From Chitinophaga sancti (lineage in GTDB: Bacteria > Bacteroidota > Bacteroidia > Chitinophagales > Chitinophagaceae), in the NCBI RefSeq assembly GCF_034087045.1, contig NZ_CP139247.1, positions 744,001 through 808,000 of the forward strand: a stretch of DNA of 64,000 nt, written 5' to 3'. Position 1 is the stretch's first letter, and the number at the start of each line of letters is the position of its first letter. Below, piece after piece: positions 36,301 through 46,098 of this stretch. The notes under the pieces were generated by a model, which was given only the letters and a program-made list of their open reading frames with translations, did no database searches and was not told where the DNA came from. Both the position numbers and the translations under genes were made by a program.

Positions 36301-37002
36301 ATGAAACACAAAATTCTGTTAGTAGAGGATGAAGCAGACCTCGGAAACGTTGTTAAACAATACCTGGAATTAATGGATTTTGATGTGGACTGGCAGCAAA
36401 ATGGCCGGACCGCCCTGGACCTGTTTGAGAAATCGCCCAATGCCTATCATATTCTCCTCATAGATGTAAACCTCCCCGGATTGAATGGATTCGAACTGGC
36501 GGAGCAGATCATCAGGCTCAACAATCATGTCCCATTCCTGTTCCTCACAGCAAGAGGGGACAAGAATGACCGGCTGAGCGGCTTGAAGATAGGTGCAGAT
36601 GATTATGTGGTCAAACCCTTTGATGTAGATGAACTGGTACTACGCATCCGTAACATCATCAAGAGAAAGCAACCTGTTGTGAGCGCTGAACCTGCCCAAC
36701 AAAGTGTGATCAATATAGGAACGACCCACCTTTTTGTAGATTCACTGAAGCTGGTGACGGAGCAGGGAGAAGAGATCATTCTCACCCCAAGAGAGTGCGA
36801 TTTGCTGGTATTGTTCTTTAACAATGTGAACCGTGTATTGAAGCGGGAAGAGATCCTTACAAAAGTGTGGGGCTCTAACGACTACTTTGTAGGCCGTAGC
36901 CTCGACGTATTCATTTCACGTTTTAGAAAGTATTTCCAACATAATATTAATATCAGTATCAAGAATGTATATGGTATTGGTTTTGTATTTAATGTGAAAT
37001 AG
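36301..37002 (+). CDS. OmpR/PhoB-family response regulator
   Basis: A 233-residue regulator. The receiver domain (1-120) has ILLVEDEADL, phospho-acceptor Asp55 (LLIDVNLPGLNG) and the conserved lysine in DDYVVKPFD. The C-terminal winged helix (about 138-233) includes LTPRECDLLVLFFNN and GRSLDVFISRFRKYF, the OmpR/PhoB DNA-binding signature. It follows the kinase by 13 nt, a classical two-gene operon. Regulators of this type bind 11-bp-spaced direct repeats, like those at 34737 and 32062. It resembles RprY, partner of RprX. Confidence 0.93.
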   Translation: MKHKILLVEDEADLGNVVKQYLELMDFDVDWQQNGRTALDLFEKSPNAYHILLIDVNLPGLNGFELAEQIIRLNNHVPFLFLTARGDKNDRLSGLKIGADDYVVKPFDVDELVLRIRNIIKRKQPVVSAEPAQQSVINIGTTHLFVDSLKLVTEQGEEIILTPRECDLLVLFFNNVNRVLKREEILTKVWGSNDYFVGRSLDVFISRFRKYFQHNINISIKNVYGIGFVFNVK

Positions 37003-37089
37003 CGATTGCCCTGTTAGCACGGTTATAGGCTGTTTGTGTTTTCTTATCTTTTATTTAGTGCCTGGTATCAATACAAACGATCTTCTAAA

Positions 37090-37149
37090 CGAAAGGGAAT
37101 GATCTTCAAGTATGATACAAGAAGTCATAATTGCGAAAATTCCCTTTCG
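37090..37149 (+). terminator. Nested inverted repeat downstream of the response regulator
   Basis: CGAAAGGGAAT (37090-37100) pairs with ATTCCCTTTCG (37139-37149). Inside, ATGA-CTTC pairs with GAAG-TCAT with one bulged base, giving a long two-part stem. There is no strong T-run, so it could be a terminator, an mRNA-stabilising 3' structure or a small RNA. Confidence 0.4.
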
Positions 37150-37182
37150 CAGTAATTCTTTTGTGCTCTTAAATGAGGGTTA

Positions 37183-37335
37183 TCAATGCGTCGCTTTTCT
37201 GCTACTGTAGTGGTATACTGTTGTCTGATGTCTCTCTTTGCTCACCTTGCCTTTGTGGCCATAGATTTTGTTTACTAATACAAAAACAACTGTAATGCTC
37301 GCAATGATAACATAATGCAATACTATTGACGGCAT
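37183..37335 (-). CDS. Possible small membrane protein
   Basis: A 50-residue frame from MPSIVLHYVIIASITVVFVLV has one hydrophobic segment and a basic, polar tail (KIYGHKGKVSKERHQ). The frame extends upstream to 37467, but that part looks random. It may be a real one-pass membrane peptide on the minus strand. There is no homology evidence. Confidence 0.3.
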   Translation of the reverse strand: MPSIVLHYVIIASITVVFVLVNKIYGHKGKVSKERHQTTVYHYSSRKATH

Positions 37336-37529
37336 ATGTTTGTGGAATAAAATGTTGATAGTGCTGTTTAGTGCTGTTTTGTAGTGCGCCCTTAAACTTA
37401 ACCTTTTTCGTAGCAAAAGATACAGCAGTATCATGAATTTTGCATCACACTTTCCTGTCATTAACAAATGTTAACTACGCCCAATGAGCCTGCATTTATG
37501 TATCATTGCGAAACATATTAAATTAATAA

Positions 37530-38552
37530 TTAAGGCACTCGTAATTCTTTCTTTACAGACACTGGTTTGCCCAAAACAGGCATCCCATCCTTGTCCCAGG
37601 TAAAGGGTTGCATACGGGGGGAACGCCTGTTTCCACACCCATCTCCTGCATGATCATTGGCATGATACAAGATCCAGTTTTGCTTGCCGTCAGGCGTTGT
37701 AAAGAAGGAATTGTGCCCTGGTGCATACACACCCGTTTCAGGTGATTGAAGGAACATCGGCGTTGCATGCTTCTTCCAGCTGGCGGTATCCAGCAGGTTA
37801 CTGTTATCATCCGCTACAAGCATTCCTAATGCATAATAATCTGTCCAACAAGCAGATGCGCTATAAAACAGGAACAGCTTATTACCATGCTTCAGGATCT
37901 CCGGCCCCTCATTTACATTGACATGTGGCAGGTTCGGATCATTCAGGTCGCCAAATTTTTCCCAGTCATAGACAGGGCGGGAGAGTCTCACCCGTGGGCC
38001 TGTGATCGTGAGAGGGTCCTTCATTTCTGCTATATAAATATCCTGCTCTCCGTTGTTATCCCCCTCCCAGCCAGACCAGATCATATACAACTTTTGTTCG
38101 TGCTCAAATACAGACGCATCAATGGCCCACTTATCTGAAGGATCGGCTACTTTCCCTTTCATTTCCCAGATACCTGTCATAGGATCGGGAGAGCTGTTTT
38201 CCAGCACATAGATGCGGTGATTTTGGTTATCTCCTCCATCCGCACAAAAATAGATATACCATTTGCCCCGCAGGAAGTGGATTTCCGGCGCCCAGTTGTC
38301 TTTTGAATAAGGGCCGGTGGCAGGCGGTGTCCAGATGCTTTTTTGAGGGGCATCTTCCAGTTTTGCCATATTAGCCGTTTTCCAGAGCTCCAGGTGATTG
38401 CCAACCGTATGCATGTAGTAGTAATACCCATCTTTGTACGTTACCCAGGGATCAGGTCCGGAAGACAGAAGGGGATTGTGAAAAGTGGTTTTCTGCTGTG
38501 CATTGCAGGCAAAGACACAGAGCAGGATACAAAGCCGGATAATAGATTTCAT
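37530..38552 (-). CDS. Glycoside hydrolase family 43 lipoprotein
   Basis: A 340-residue five-bladed beta-propeller enzyme. The signal peptide ends VFAC, making Cys16 a lipidation site, so the enzyme is membrane-anchored. The three GH43 catalytic acids fit Asp34 (SSGPDPWVTY, general base), Asp145 (WAIDASVFE, pKa modulator) and Glu215 (NEGPEILKH, general acid). Family members are mostly arabinofuranosidases, arabinanases or xylosidases, cutting with inversion. It is the last gene of the polysaccharide utilisation locus. A terminator separates it from the DUF3823 gene, so it may depend on read-through or on its own promoter. Confidence 0.88.
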   Translation of the reverse strand: MKSIIRLCILLCVFACNAQQKTTFHNPLLSSGPDPWVTYKDGYYYYMHTVGNHLELWKTANMAKLEDAPQKSIWTPPATGPYSKDNWAPEIHFLRGKWYIYFCADGGDNQNHRIYVLENSSPDPMTGIWEMKGKVADPSDKWAIDASVFEHEQKLYMIWSGWEGDNNGEQDIYIAEMKDPLTITGPRVRLSRPVYDWEKFGDLNDPNLPHVNVNEGPEILKHGNKLFLFYSASACWTDYYALGMLVADDNSNLLDTASWKKHATPMFLQSPETGVYAPGHNSFFTTPDGKQNWILYHANDHAGDGCGNRRSPRMQPFTWDKDGMPVLGKPVSVKKELRVP

Positions 38553-38556
38553 ATAC

Positions 38557-38564
38557 CAAAATTA
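38557..38564 (-). promoter_or_regulatory. -7-like element directly before the GH43 gene
   Basis: On the minus strand TAATTTTG (exact TAnnTTTG) lies 4 nt before the GH43 ATG and overlaps the tail of the upstream terminator. A TTTG lies 15 nt upstream, slightly too close. If used, the mRNA would be leaderless. Confidence 0.3.
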
Positions 38565-38569
38565 AAAAA

Positions 38570-38602
38570 CCGCTGAATGCAAATTTTCATTGCACTCAGC
38601 GG
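38570..38602 (-). terminator. Intrinsic terminator or attenuator between DUF3823 and GH43 genes
   Basis: A 12-bp stem (CCGCTGA-TGCA pairing with one mismatch), 9-nt loop and TTTTTT on the minus strand, 18 nt after the DUF3823 stop. It should lower transcription into the GH43 gene. Confidence 0.7.
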
Positions 38603-38619
38603 TCCATTGATGACAAATA

Positions 38620-39345
38620 TTAAAGGTCAATTTTAACTACAGTAGAATAAAGCAGATCTTCCACACCGGCAATCTTCACCCCAATCCTTGCATATGCATA
38701 ATTCTGAGCGCCTGTGGTACCTACTGATGACATAGAAGCTGGTATGTCTACAGACATAGCTACGTTGTTCAGATCAGTAATACTGCTGCCTGCCAGCGCA
38801 GTCCGCACTTTATAATTGCTTTGATCTACGATGGTGGTCTGGTTCAGATAAAGATACACGTTTTCAATGCTTCTGCCATTCGCACCCGTGATAATCTGTT
38901 CCAGTTTAAAACTGGCTGCTGCTGTCGTACCACTTTTCGCAATCTGCTGGTTACGGATCATGTAATAAGGCATTACCTCAATATTCATGGTCGTACTGCC
39001 AGTCAGGTTCAGCGGAATAGTGTCATTATTAGTAGCGTTATTCGTTACGGATCTGAATGGTCCCTGACCAGCAGGAATGATCAGTTTATAATTACCGTTA
39101 AACAGGAGGGAAGAGAAAGAACCATCTTGCTGAATCTGCACCGCAATTGCGCCGCTCTTACCCCAGCCGGGTTCCCATAGTTCAAAATATACAGCCAGCG
39201 AAGCAACATTGATGGCTTCACCCTGGTAAGTGATACTACCCTTGAAGGTAGTCTTTGGTTCATCATAATTATCCTTCTTGCATGCAAATGCAGTCAAGGC
39301 AATCAATAGACCGGTGATATATTTTCTACGAAACATAATTTTCAT
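38620..39345 (-). CDS. DUF3823 family lipoprotein (accessory glycan-binding protein of a Sus-like system)
   Basis: A 241-residue lipoprotein; the signal peptide ends TAFAC and is followed by KKDNYDEPKTTFKGSI. The beta-rich N-terminal domain has GSITYQGEAINVA and the FELWEPGWGK segment of DUF3823; the C-terminal half is a second beta domain. Genes of this family typically follow SusC/SusD and are thought to form surface glycan-binding proteins. The gene begins one base after the SusD stop. A second ATG at 39336 (MFRRKY) is an equally possible start. Confidence 0.8.
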   Translation of the reverse strand: MKIMFRRKYITGLLIALTAFACKKDNYDEPKTTFKGSITYQGEAINVASLAVYFELWEPGWGKSGAIAVQIQQDGSFSSLLFNGNYKLIIPAGQGPFRSVTNNATNNDTIPLNLTGSTTMNIEVMPYYMIRNQQIAKSGTTAAASFKLEQIITGANGRSIENVYLYLNQTTIVDQSNYKVRTALAGSSITDLNNVAMSVDIPASMSSVGTTGAQNYAYARIGVKIAGVEDLLYSTVVKIDL

Positions 39346-39346
39346 T

Positions 39347-41239
39347 TTACTGATTAGGATTCTTTACCAGCTTAGGGTTGTTACTCAGAATGTCTGCTGA
39401 GATAGAAGAGTAATAGTTGCCCAGGTTGAAGCGGTGTGCCGCAGTTACGTTAGCAGATTTCACCACTTTGAACACATATTTACCATCATTTGCACTACCT
39501 GGATTATAAATCTTGTAAGGCCACAGACCATAGATCTGGGTGTTTATTTTATCAGCTTTACCAATGTTGGATATCACTTCGCTTGCACTGATACTTTCAC
39601 CATTCCAGACTTTATGAGCCAGGCGCCAGCGTTTGTTATCAAACAGTTCGTGACCTTCAAATGCCAGTTCCACTTTCCTTTCATGTACGATCCTGTCAAA
39701 GGTGATGTCAGCAGCAGTCAGTGGTGTAGTCAGCCCTGCTCTGGAACGCACAGTGTTCATATACCCAGCTGCTACGGCAGGCTGATTCAGTTCGAAAGCC
39801 GCTTCTGCTGCATTCAGCAATACTTCTGCATAACGGTAGCGTACCCACCAAACTTCACTCTGTGTACCCAACTGTCCGGAACCTATTGTAGGATCCATGA
39901 ACTTACGTACAAGGAAACCTGTCTGTGCAGAATATTCTTTACCATCGATAGGACCATCGGTACCTACTATCTGCACGCCTGTAGGGCCACCGGGAATGTT
40001 ACCAATTTCACCATAAGTATCCCCGCTGATGATGCTGTAAGCACCATTATTCCAATACATGATACCAGCCCAGATATCCAGATCCTTGCCTTTGAATTTA
40101 GAACCAGGCAGCATAATAGTGCCCCCTAATCTTGCATCTCTGCCAGCGAAAATGTCACCTGGATGCTCGTAGTAGATATAGTCGCTGCCTGAATTGGTAG
40201 CAAATGGTGCATATGTGTTATCGAGTTTTTCAAACTGCTCAGCGAGGTTAAGGGAAGGATTCACACGACCGCCCTGTTGCTCTTCAGCTGAAGACCATGG
40301 CTGGTTAGCGATAGTCCATCCCTGTACCTTTCCGCTTTTCAATTTGAAATCCTGTGCGAAGATGACTTCCGGGTTGTTTGACTTATCATAAAAAGTGGCT
40401 GCGAAGTTGTCCTGCAGATCTTCAGCTTTCTTCTGATACAGGGAATACTTACCACCATTAATAATCTCCTGTGCAGCAGTCAGTGCTTTCTGATAGTAGC
40501 CCTCTGCCTTATCAGCAGGTATACCTACTTCGCCGCCGGCAGTGGCTACAGATGGTGTACCTGCGCCATATCTTGCAATAGAAGCGGCATACAAAGCTGC
40601 TCTGGCCTGCATTGCCAATGCTACACCTTTGGTAGCTCTTGACTGTGTGGCAGGATCATCAGGTAACATCGTTTTAATGGTATCCATTTCCGCAATAACG
40701 AAATCATATATTTCAGATTCTTTTGCTCTTGCATGTTGCAGGTAGGTAGGATCGCCACTGAAGTCGTAAGTCATAGGCTCGGTGATCAAAGGAACACCAC
40801 CCATGCGTTTTACTTCTTCAAAATACAGTGCAGCACGCAGAAAACGGGCTTCACCCAGGAAACGGGTACGTGCTTCTTCACTTAAGGCAGTCGCTGCGGT
40901 ACACTTCTGAATAAAGAGATTCAGGTCACGCATCTGGCCATAATCCCACAGGTTCCACCAGTCATAAGGATAGTCGATCTGCTGTACACGCCAGTATTCA
41001 CTGGCCTGAGAAGGGAATGCTTCGTCAAAATTCGTATACTCTACCCAGTTTGTTATAGTTTGTTGATCTACATAACGGTTATAGAGATCGGCCAGTACTG
41101 ACAATACCAAACTTTCACTTTTCCAAACGGTTTCGTCTGTCAGAATATTGGAAGGATCAGTTTGCAGGAAGTCAGCATCCTTTTTACAACCCAACACAAA
41201 CACAAGGGCTGCTGATATGATTAACAGATATTTTTTCAT
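39347..41239 (-). CDS. SusD/RagB family outer-membrane lipoprotein
   Basis: A 630-residue lipoprotein with signal peptide ending VLGC, Cys18. The N-terminal TPR-rich SusD core is followed by RagB/SusD regions containing WWVRYRYAEVLLNAAEAAFE, AGYMNTVRSRAGL and IVHERKVELAFEGHELFDNK, a strong family signature near the C-terminus. It forms the lid of the SusC transporter and binds glycans at the surface. The gene is 20 nt after SusC and one base before DUF3823, a tight operon. Confidence 0.95.
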   Translation of the reverse strand: MKKYLLIISAALVFVLGCKKDADFLQTDPSNILTDETVWKSESLVLSVLADLYNRYVDQQTITNWVEYTNFDEAFPSQASEYWRVQQIDYPYDWWNLWDYGQMRDLNLFIQKCTAATALSEEARTRFLGEARFLRAALYFEEVKRMGGVPLITEPMTYDFSGDPTYLQHARAKESEIYDFVIAEMDTIKTMLPDDPATQSRATKGVALAMQARAALYAASIARYGAGTPSVATAGGEVGIPADKAEGYYQKALTAAQEIINGGKYSLYQKKAEDLQDNFAATFYDKSNNPEVIFAQDFKLKSGKVQGWTIANQPWSSAEEQQGGRVNPSLNLAEQFEKLDNTYAPFATNSGSDYIYYEHPGDIFAGRDARLGGTIMLPGSKFKGKDLDIWAGIMYWNNGAYSIISGDTYGEIGNIPGGPTGVQIVGTDGPIDGKEYSAQTGFLVRKFMDPTIGSGQLGTQSEVWWVRYRYAEVLLNAAEAAFELNQPAVAAGYMNTVRSRAGLTTPLTAADITFDRIVHERKVELAFEGHELFDNKRWRLAHKVWNGESISASEVISNIGKADKINTQIYGLWPYKIYNPGSANDGKYVFKVVKSANVTAAHRFNLGNYYSSISADILSNNPKLVKNPNQ

Positions 41240-41259
41240 CTAATTGCTGTATTAAAGGA

Positions 41260-44200
41260 TCAAAAAGAAAGGTCAAAACCAATATTCACATACTTGCTTT
41301 GTGGATAGGTCAGACCGTTATCATCAGCGACTTCAGCGTCTATACCTGTCTTACGCAGATTATCGATAGAGAACAGGTTATAAGCGTTGATGTAAGCACG
41401 GAAACGTTCAATTCTGGCCTTGGCAAGGATGTTCTTAGGAATGGTGTAACCCAGTTCCAGTGTACGTGCCCTGATGTAATGAACGTTAATCAGCCAGAAG
41501 TCAGAGTTTTTATTGTAGTTGCTATGACCTCCATTGTTGAAACGCAGTGCAGGATATTTACCAGGGATCCATTTGCTGTTTACATCATAAGCATCTTCCC
41601 TGTGCCAGCGATCGTTATAGAACTCAGCCAGCAGGTTACCCTGGTTGGTGTAAGGAATACGCATTTCATAGTTACGGTTAAAGGAATAACCGGTACCCGC
41701 TGAGAAGTCGGCTCTGAAATCAAAGTTGCTATATGCTACCGTGAAGTTGAAACCACCATTCATGATAGGGTTTTTACCTGTACCCCATCCAATAGGACGT
41801 ACATCCAGATCGTTAATCACCCCATCGCCATTCCAGTCTTTGTAAATCAGGTCACCTGGTAATAATGTTTTGTTACCCGCCCCGTCAACGTTTACTTTAT
41901 AGTTGTTGATCTCGTCCTGTGACTGGAATTGTCCGATTACGTTATATCCCCAGAATGTATTGGCGTACCTGTTTTCAGCAGAGTTACGGTAGTGATCAAT
42001 GGAGTTCAGGAACACTGGTTTGTAGCTATCCAGGTTCTTTGAACGTGCATAAGAGAAATTAGCACCTACCGTGAAACGTACTTTCTTTATCTCGCCATGG
42101 TAATTAATAGAAAACTCCGCACCGGATACCAGATCGCTCTTCACATTTTCTAAAGGCAGTGTATAACCCAGTTCACTTGGTATGAGGATGTCATATTTGG
42201 TACCCAGCAGACCTGTTCTTTTTCTCTTGAAATAATCAACCGCACCGCTGATCCGGTTGTCCCAAAAACCATAGTCAGCACCGATGTCCAATGTTCTACT
42301 TACATACCAGGAGATATTATCGATAGGAACACCTTTGTAAGAGGAACCGATCACTGATTTACCATCCAGGATCACAGTAGAAGAATTATAGTTATAACCG
42401 GAGAGATAGTCATATGCAGACAAAGGAATATCATCATCACCCAGTTTACCATAAGAACCTCTCAGTTTCAGTTCGCTCAGGGTTTTCTTGCCACCTACGA
42501 GGTGCTGAAAGAATTGCTCTTCGCTGATACGCCAGCCAGCCTGCATAGCAGGAAAAGTACCCCAACGTTTGTTAGGTGCGAACTTCCAGGAGGCATCTCT
42601 TCTTGCAGATACTTCCAGGTAGTAACGGCTGTCGTAGTTATAAGTGAACCTGCCAATGTAACCCAGACGGGCAGTAGTAAAATCATTATCATTATACGTA
42701 TCCATTGTACTGAAGTAAATCAGCGGCAGATCGTTGGTAGTCGGCACAGCATGCAGCCAGTTGTCGATTTCCCTTCTCTTGATTCTTTCTGCTACTACGG
42801 TACCGCCTACGTTATGCTTGCCAAATGAATGTGCATAGTTCAGTTGTAACTGAACGGTAGGAGACAGGTTGGTGTGGTTATCTCTTTCTCTCCATGGGTT
42901 AGAGCTACCACCAGATACATTGTAAGTATCAGTATTCGGATCATAAGTATATACATTGTAAGTATACTCGTGACCATTCATAATTCTGTTTGCATAGTAA
43001 TAGGAGAACAGGCCTCTTGCGCTCAGACCATCGATGGGAAATTTATATTCCGCGGTCAGGTTAGTCTGTAATACGCGCCAGTCTTCGTGCCAGTAGCCGG
43101 ACAACTTCTTATTCTGTAATGCCCAGTTTTCGGTATTGTGACCGATGTTGTTTGGGTAATTTGGGTTATCGTTTGCATAAGGGCGTTCGATAGGCGTGTT
43201 ACGCAGGATAGCGAAACGAGCTTCCCAGTAGTCATCTGTACCAGGTACCCCAGGTTGGTCGCGGGTTTCAACACGACCATTGATCTGCGCACCGATTTTG
43301 AAGTTGTCAGAAACTTTGGCTTCGATATTACTCTGAATGTTGGTACGTTCGAAAGTGAATTCTCTGCCCAGTACAGAATATTGCTTCAGGTGAGTGGCAG
43401 ATACGTAGTAGTTGATCCTGTCAGAACCACCACTGAAGTTCAGGTTCAGGTTAGTGAGCGGAGCATTGTCTTTCACAATAAACTTGTACCAGTCAAAGCT
43501 CTTGTAGCCTGTTTCAGTACCTGCTTTCCACTTTTCCAGTTCTTCCTTGGTGATGGTGGTAGAACCATACTGGTTCATTTCAGCATCAGCTTTACCAGCC
43601 ATCCACTGATAGGCATTTACGCCTTTAGGGAAGCGGGTCCAGTTCTGCCAGCCAGTATATGCAGCAAGGTTGATGGTGTTGCGGCTGTTCAGTTTACCTC
43701 TCTTGGTAGTAACCACCACTACACCATTCGCAGCACGCATACCATAGATAGCAGCAGAAGCGTCTTTCAGAACGGTGATAGTTTCAATATCGTTTGGCGC
43801 GATGTTGTTGAACTGGCCAGCATCCTGTTGGATACCGTCAATTACATACAATGGATCGCCCATGTTACGGATTTGAATAGATGCACTCGCACCCGGACGT
43901 GAGTCCGACATGCGGAAGGTAACACCCGGTAGCTTACCTGCCAGTACAGTACTTACCGTAGAACCAGCGTGTACATCGCCCATATCTTTAGCAGATATAG
44001 CGGCGATCGCACCGGTGAGTGACTCTTTCTTTTGTGTACCATAACCAACGATCACCACATCACTCAGTGAAGTAGCAGAAGGTTCCAGTGTTACGTTGAT
44101 AACGCTCAGCCCATTGATCTCTACTTCTTTGGAAGTATACCCTACATAAGAGAAGATGAGGGTACCAGAGAGATCCGGTGCATTGAAAGCGAAATTACCA

Positions 44201-44700
44201 CCGGCATCAGTAACAGCACCGGCTGCACTATTTTTGAGTTTTACGTTTACGCCGGGGAGTGGTGTGCCTTTTTCGTCTACCACTTTACCCTGGATGCGTA
44301 CAGCAGCATCAGCGGCATAAGTAATCTCCTCTGCCTTGCGTAATCGATTGAGCACAATTTGCCGGCCATCGACCTGATAGGAGAGTTGTAACGGAGCGAG
44401 TAACTTGTCGAGTACTTTACCCAGTGGCTCCTGTTTTGCTTCCAGGCTGACTTTGCGGGAAGCGCTGATAAGCGTGGAAGAATAGAGGAATTTCACATCA
44501 GCCAGTTGTTCTATTTTAGACAGCACCTGATCAACAGATTGCTGACGGGCGTCGATAGATACAGGTTTGGTGAGGATTTCCTGGGCCTCAGTGGACTTTG
44601 CAAAAGTGAGACCGGTACATAACGTGGCAAATAGCAGCTGGTAAAAGCATGTACGCATGACCATAAAGATTAAATCATGGATTCGTAGTCTTTTTTTCAT
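41260..44700 (-). CDS. SusC/RagA TonB-linked outer-membrane transporter with STN domain
   Basis: A 1146-residue transporter. After the signal peptide an STN (secretin/TonB short N-terminal) domain covers about 45-115, with VDQVLSKIEQLADVKFLYSS. A carboxypeptidase-regulatory-like domain (128-210, GKVVDEKGTPLPGVNVKL) precedes the plug. The TonB-box region near 225 reads VVIVGYGTQKKESLTGAI, and the plug has DPLYVIDGI and AAIYGMRAANGVVVVTTK. The barrel ends NIGFDLSF. An STN domain usually signals to a FecR anti-sigma factor, which fits the FecR/sigma genes directly upstream. It should import a glycan or peptide with SusD. Confidence 0.95.
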   Translation of the reverse strand: MKKRLRIHDLIFMVMRTCFYQLLFATLCTGLTFAKSTEAQEILTKPVSIDARQQSVDQVLSKIEQLADVKFLYSSTLISASRKVSLEAKQEPLGKVLDKLLAPLQLSYQVDGRQIVLNRLRKAEEITYAADAAVRIQGKVVDEKGTPLPGVNVKLKNSAAGAVTDAGGNFAFNAPDLSGTLIFSYVGYTSKEVEINGLSVINVTLEPSATSLSDVVIVGYGTQKKESLTGAIAAISAKDMGDVHAGSTVSTVLAGKLPGVTFRMSDSRPGASASIQIRNMGDPLYVIDGIQQDAGQFNNIAPNDIETITVLKDASAAIYGMRAANGVVVVTTKRGKLNSRNTINLAAYTGWQNWTRFPKGVNAYQWMAGKADAEMNQYGSTTITKEELEKWKAGTETGYKSFDWYKFIVKDNAPLTNLNLNFSGGSDRINYYVSATHLKQYSVLGREFTFERTNIQSNIEAKVSDNFKIGAQINGRVETRDQPGVPGTDDYWEARFAILRNTPIERPYANDNPNYPNNIGHNTENWALQNKKLSGYWHEDWRVLQTNLTAEYKFPIDGLSARGLFSYYYANRIMNGHEYTYNVYTYDPNTDTYNVSGGSSNPWRERDNHTNLSPTVQLQLNYAHSFGKHNVGGTVVAERIKRREIDNWLHAVPTTNDLPLIYFSTMDTYNDNDFTTARLGYIGRFTYNYDSRYYLEVSARRDASWKFAPNKRWGTFPAMQAGWRISEEQFFQHLVGGKKTLSELKLRGSYGKLGDDDIPLSAYDYLSGYNYNSSTVILDGKSVIGSSYKGVPIDNISWYVSRTLDIGADYGFWDNRISGAVDYFKRKRTGLLGTKYDILIPSELGYTLPLENVKSDLVSGAEFSINYHGEIKKVRFTVGANFSYARSKNLDSYKPVFLNSIDHYRNSAENRYANTFWGYNVIGQFQSQDEINNYKVNVDGAGNKTLLPGDLIYKDWNGDGVINDLDVRPIGWGTGKNPIMNGGFNFTVAYSNFDFRADFSAGTGYSFNRNYEMRIPYTNQGNLLAEFYNDRWHREDAYDVNSKWIPGKYPALRFNNGGHSNYNKNSDFWLINVHYIRARTLELGYTIPKNILAKARIERFRAYINAYNLFSIDNLRKTGIDAEVADDNGLTYPQSKYVNIGFDLSF

Positions 44701-44745
44701 AACTTGAATTGTGTTCCTGTTTGTAATGGGAAATAGAAAGGGTGT

Positions 44746-44823
44746 CTTATCCCAGTGGAGCGGGTATAAGGCGGTGCCGCAAGAGTATTCTTTTCAGCCA
44801 GTGGTACGGCCATACCGCTGGCT
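44746..44823. other. Two hairpins in the FecR-SusC intergenic region
   Basis: The 255-bp spacer contains CTTAT-CCC/GGG-ATAAG (44746-44770, one bulge) and AGCCAG-GGTA/TACC-CTGGCT (44796-44823, one mismatch). Both could fold in the SusC leader on the minus strand. No T-run follows on that strand, so a leader structure is more likely than a terminator. Confidence 0.4.
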
Positions 44824-44955
44824 TTTTCATTACGTGATGTAAAGCATAAGTATCAGTGTAAATTTTTGTTTGTTCTCAATAACGTATTTCGTGGAATAGT
44901 GTGTCAACGGGGGAACTCTCTACATTCCTTATTAGCTACGCGTACGTGAACACTA

Positions 44956-46020
44956 TTAATGACATCCTTTGGTTGTAATTGTAATCTCATTTCCGTCGAT
45001 CGTACAGTTTGCTTCCAGTGCCTGACAAATAAGCTTTAATTTTTCCTTTAGTGGTTCATCATCCAGGGAGGCAGTGAGTCTACAGCCAGCCATCAGGTTT
45101 TTATCATAGCTGATATGAACACCATAGGCTTTTTCCAACAGGGTCAGCACACTATCTGCAGGGGCATCTGCGAATACAAACGAGTACAGCTCAGTTATAG
45201 TTGGCTGGGCAGATCCTGCTACAGACATGGGCAATACATCTAACGCATGAGTGGAGCGTTTCAGTATCGCCTGCTGATTGGCAGATAAATTTGCCCGGGC
45301 ATCGTTCGCTTTTGGTTGTATTGAAATAGCAATTTTCCCGGTTTTTACTGCTACACTTACCAGGGTATCTTCGTCATAGGCTCTGACCATAAATGAGGTA
45401 CCAAGCACGTTGATTACCATTTCGTTGGCATATACTACAAAAGGTTCAATGTTTCTTTTTACTTCAAAGAACGCGGCACCGGAGAGGTATACCTGGCGGT
45501 GGCATTTGCCAGTGAGACAGGTGGAATAACTGATCCGGGCTCCGGGTTGCAACACTACAGAACTACCATCGGGCAGGCTGACAGTTTCGGGTTTCCTGCC
45601 CTTGTTGATACTCTCAACAAAAGTATTTTTAGCTGTTTCAGCTTTTGCCACCAATTCATGGTAAGCACTGTGGTCCGGCTTGTGCATGGTATACCACATA
45701 ATGGTGGTAGCTACCAGGGCCATGAGCACAGCAGCGGCAGCCATATACCAGGGGCGGAGTCTCCGCACTGGTTGTGGTGGCGCATCCATGCTTTCGCGGA
45801 TATTTTGCCAGATAGCAGCATCGACATTTTCTTTCAAACCAAATGCAGGAAGCTGGGAAGCTGCCAGAATTATAGCACGGGCCTGCAAAATAGCGGCTCG
45901 CTGACCAGGAAAATTTCGCGCGATGGATTCCCAATGGGCTGCGTTTTCACCATATTTCACCCAGGCGACGAAACTGTCGTCGGTTACAAAATCGGCGGTA
46001 TCGAAGTTTGAGTAATCCAT
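44956..46020 (-). CDS. FecR family anti-sigma factor
   Basis: A 354-residue inner-membrane protein. The cytosolic N-terminal region (1-85) should hold the sigma factor. One membrane segment covers about 90-110 (WYMAAAAVLMALVATTIMWY). A FecR domain (about 140-250) has VSLPDGSSVVLQPGARISY and GAAFFEVKRNIEPF. A DUF4974 domain ends the chain (VLTLLEKAYGVHISYDKNL). In such systems the periplasmic part senses the STN domain of the loaded SusC transporter and controls the ECF sigma factor. It follows the sigma gene by 78 nt. Confidence 0.93.
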   Translation of the reverse strand: MDYSNFDTADFVTDDSFVAWVKYGENAAHWESIARNFPGQRAAILQARAIILAASQLPAFGLKENVDAAIWQNIRESMDAPPQPVRRLRPWYMAAAAVLMALVATTIMWYTMHKPDHSAYHELVAKAETAKNTFVESINKGRKPETVSLPDGSSVVLQPGARISYSTCLTGKCHRQVYLSGAAFFEVKRNIEPFVVYANEMVINVLGTSFMVRAYDEDTLVSVAVKTGKIAISIQPKANDARANLSANQQAILKRSTHALDVLPMSVAGSAQPTITELYSFVFADAPADSVLTLLEKAYGVHISYDKNLMAGCRLTASLDDEPLKEKLKLICQALEANCTIDGNEITITTKGCH

Positions 46021-46098
46021 GTATAGAAATAAAGACGGGGAAGGGGGGTTTTAACTCACTTATGTTAAAGTTTTTTTAAAAAAACTTTTTTTGGGGGG

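Noticed and set aside
39434..40129. 231-residue plus-strand ORF
   Set aside because: Antisense to the SusD gene; the cysteine-rich composition is that of a shadow frame.
43138..43902. 254-residue plus-strand ORF
   Set aside because: Antisense to the SusC plug and barrel; no recognisable feature.
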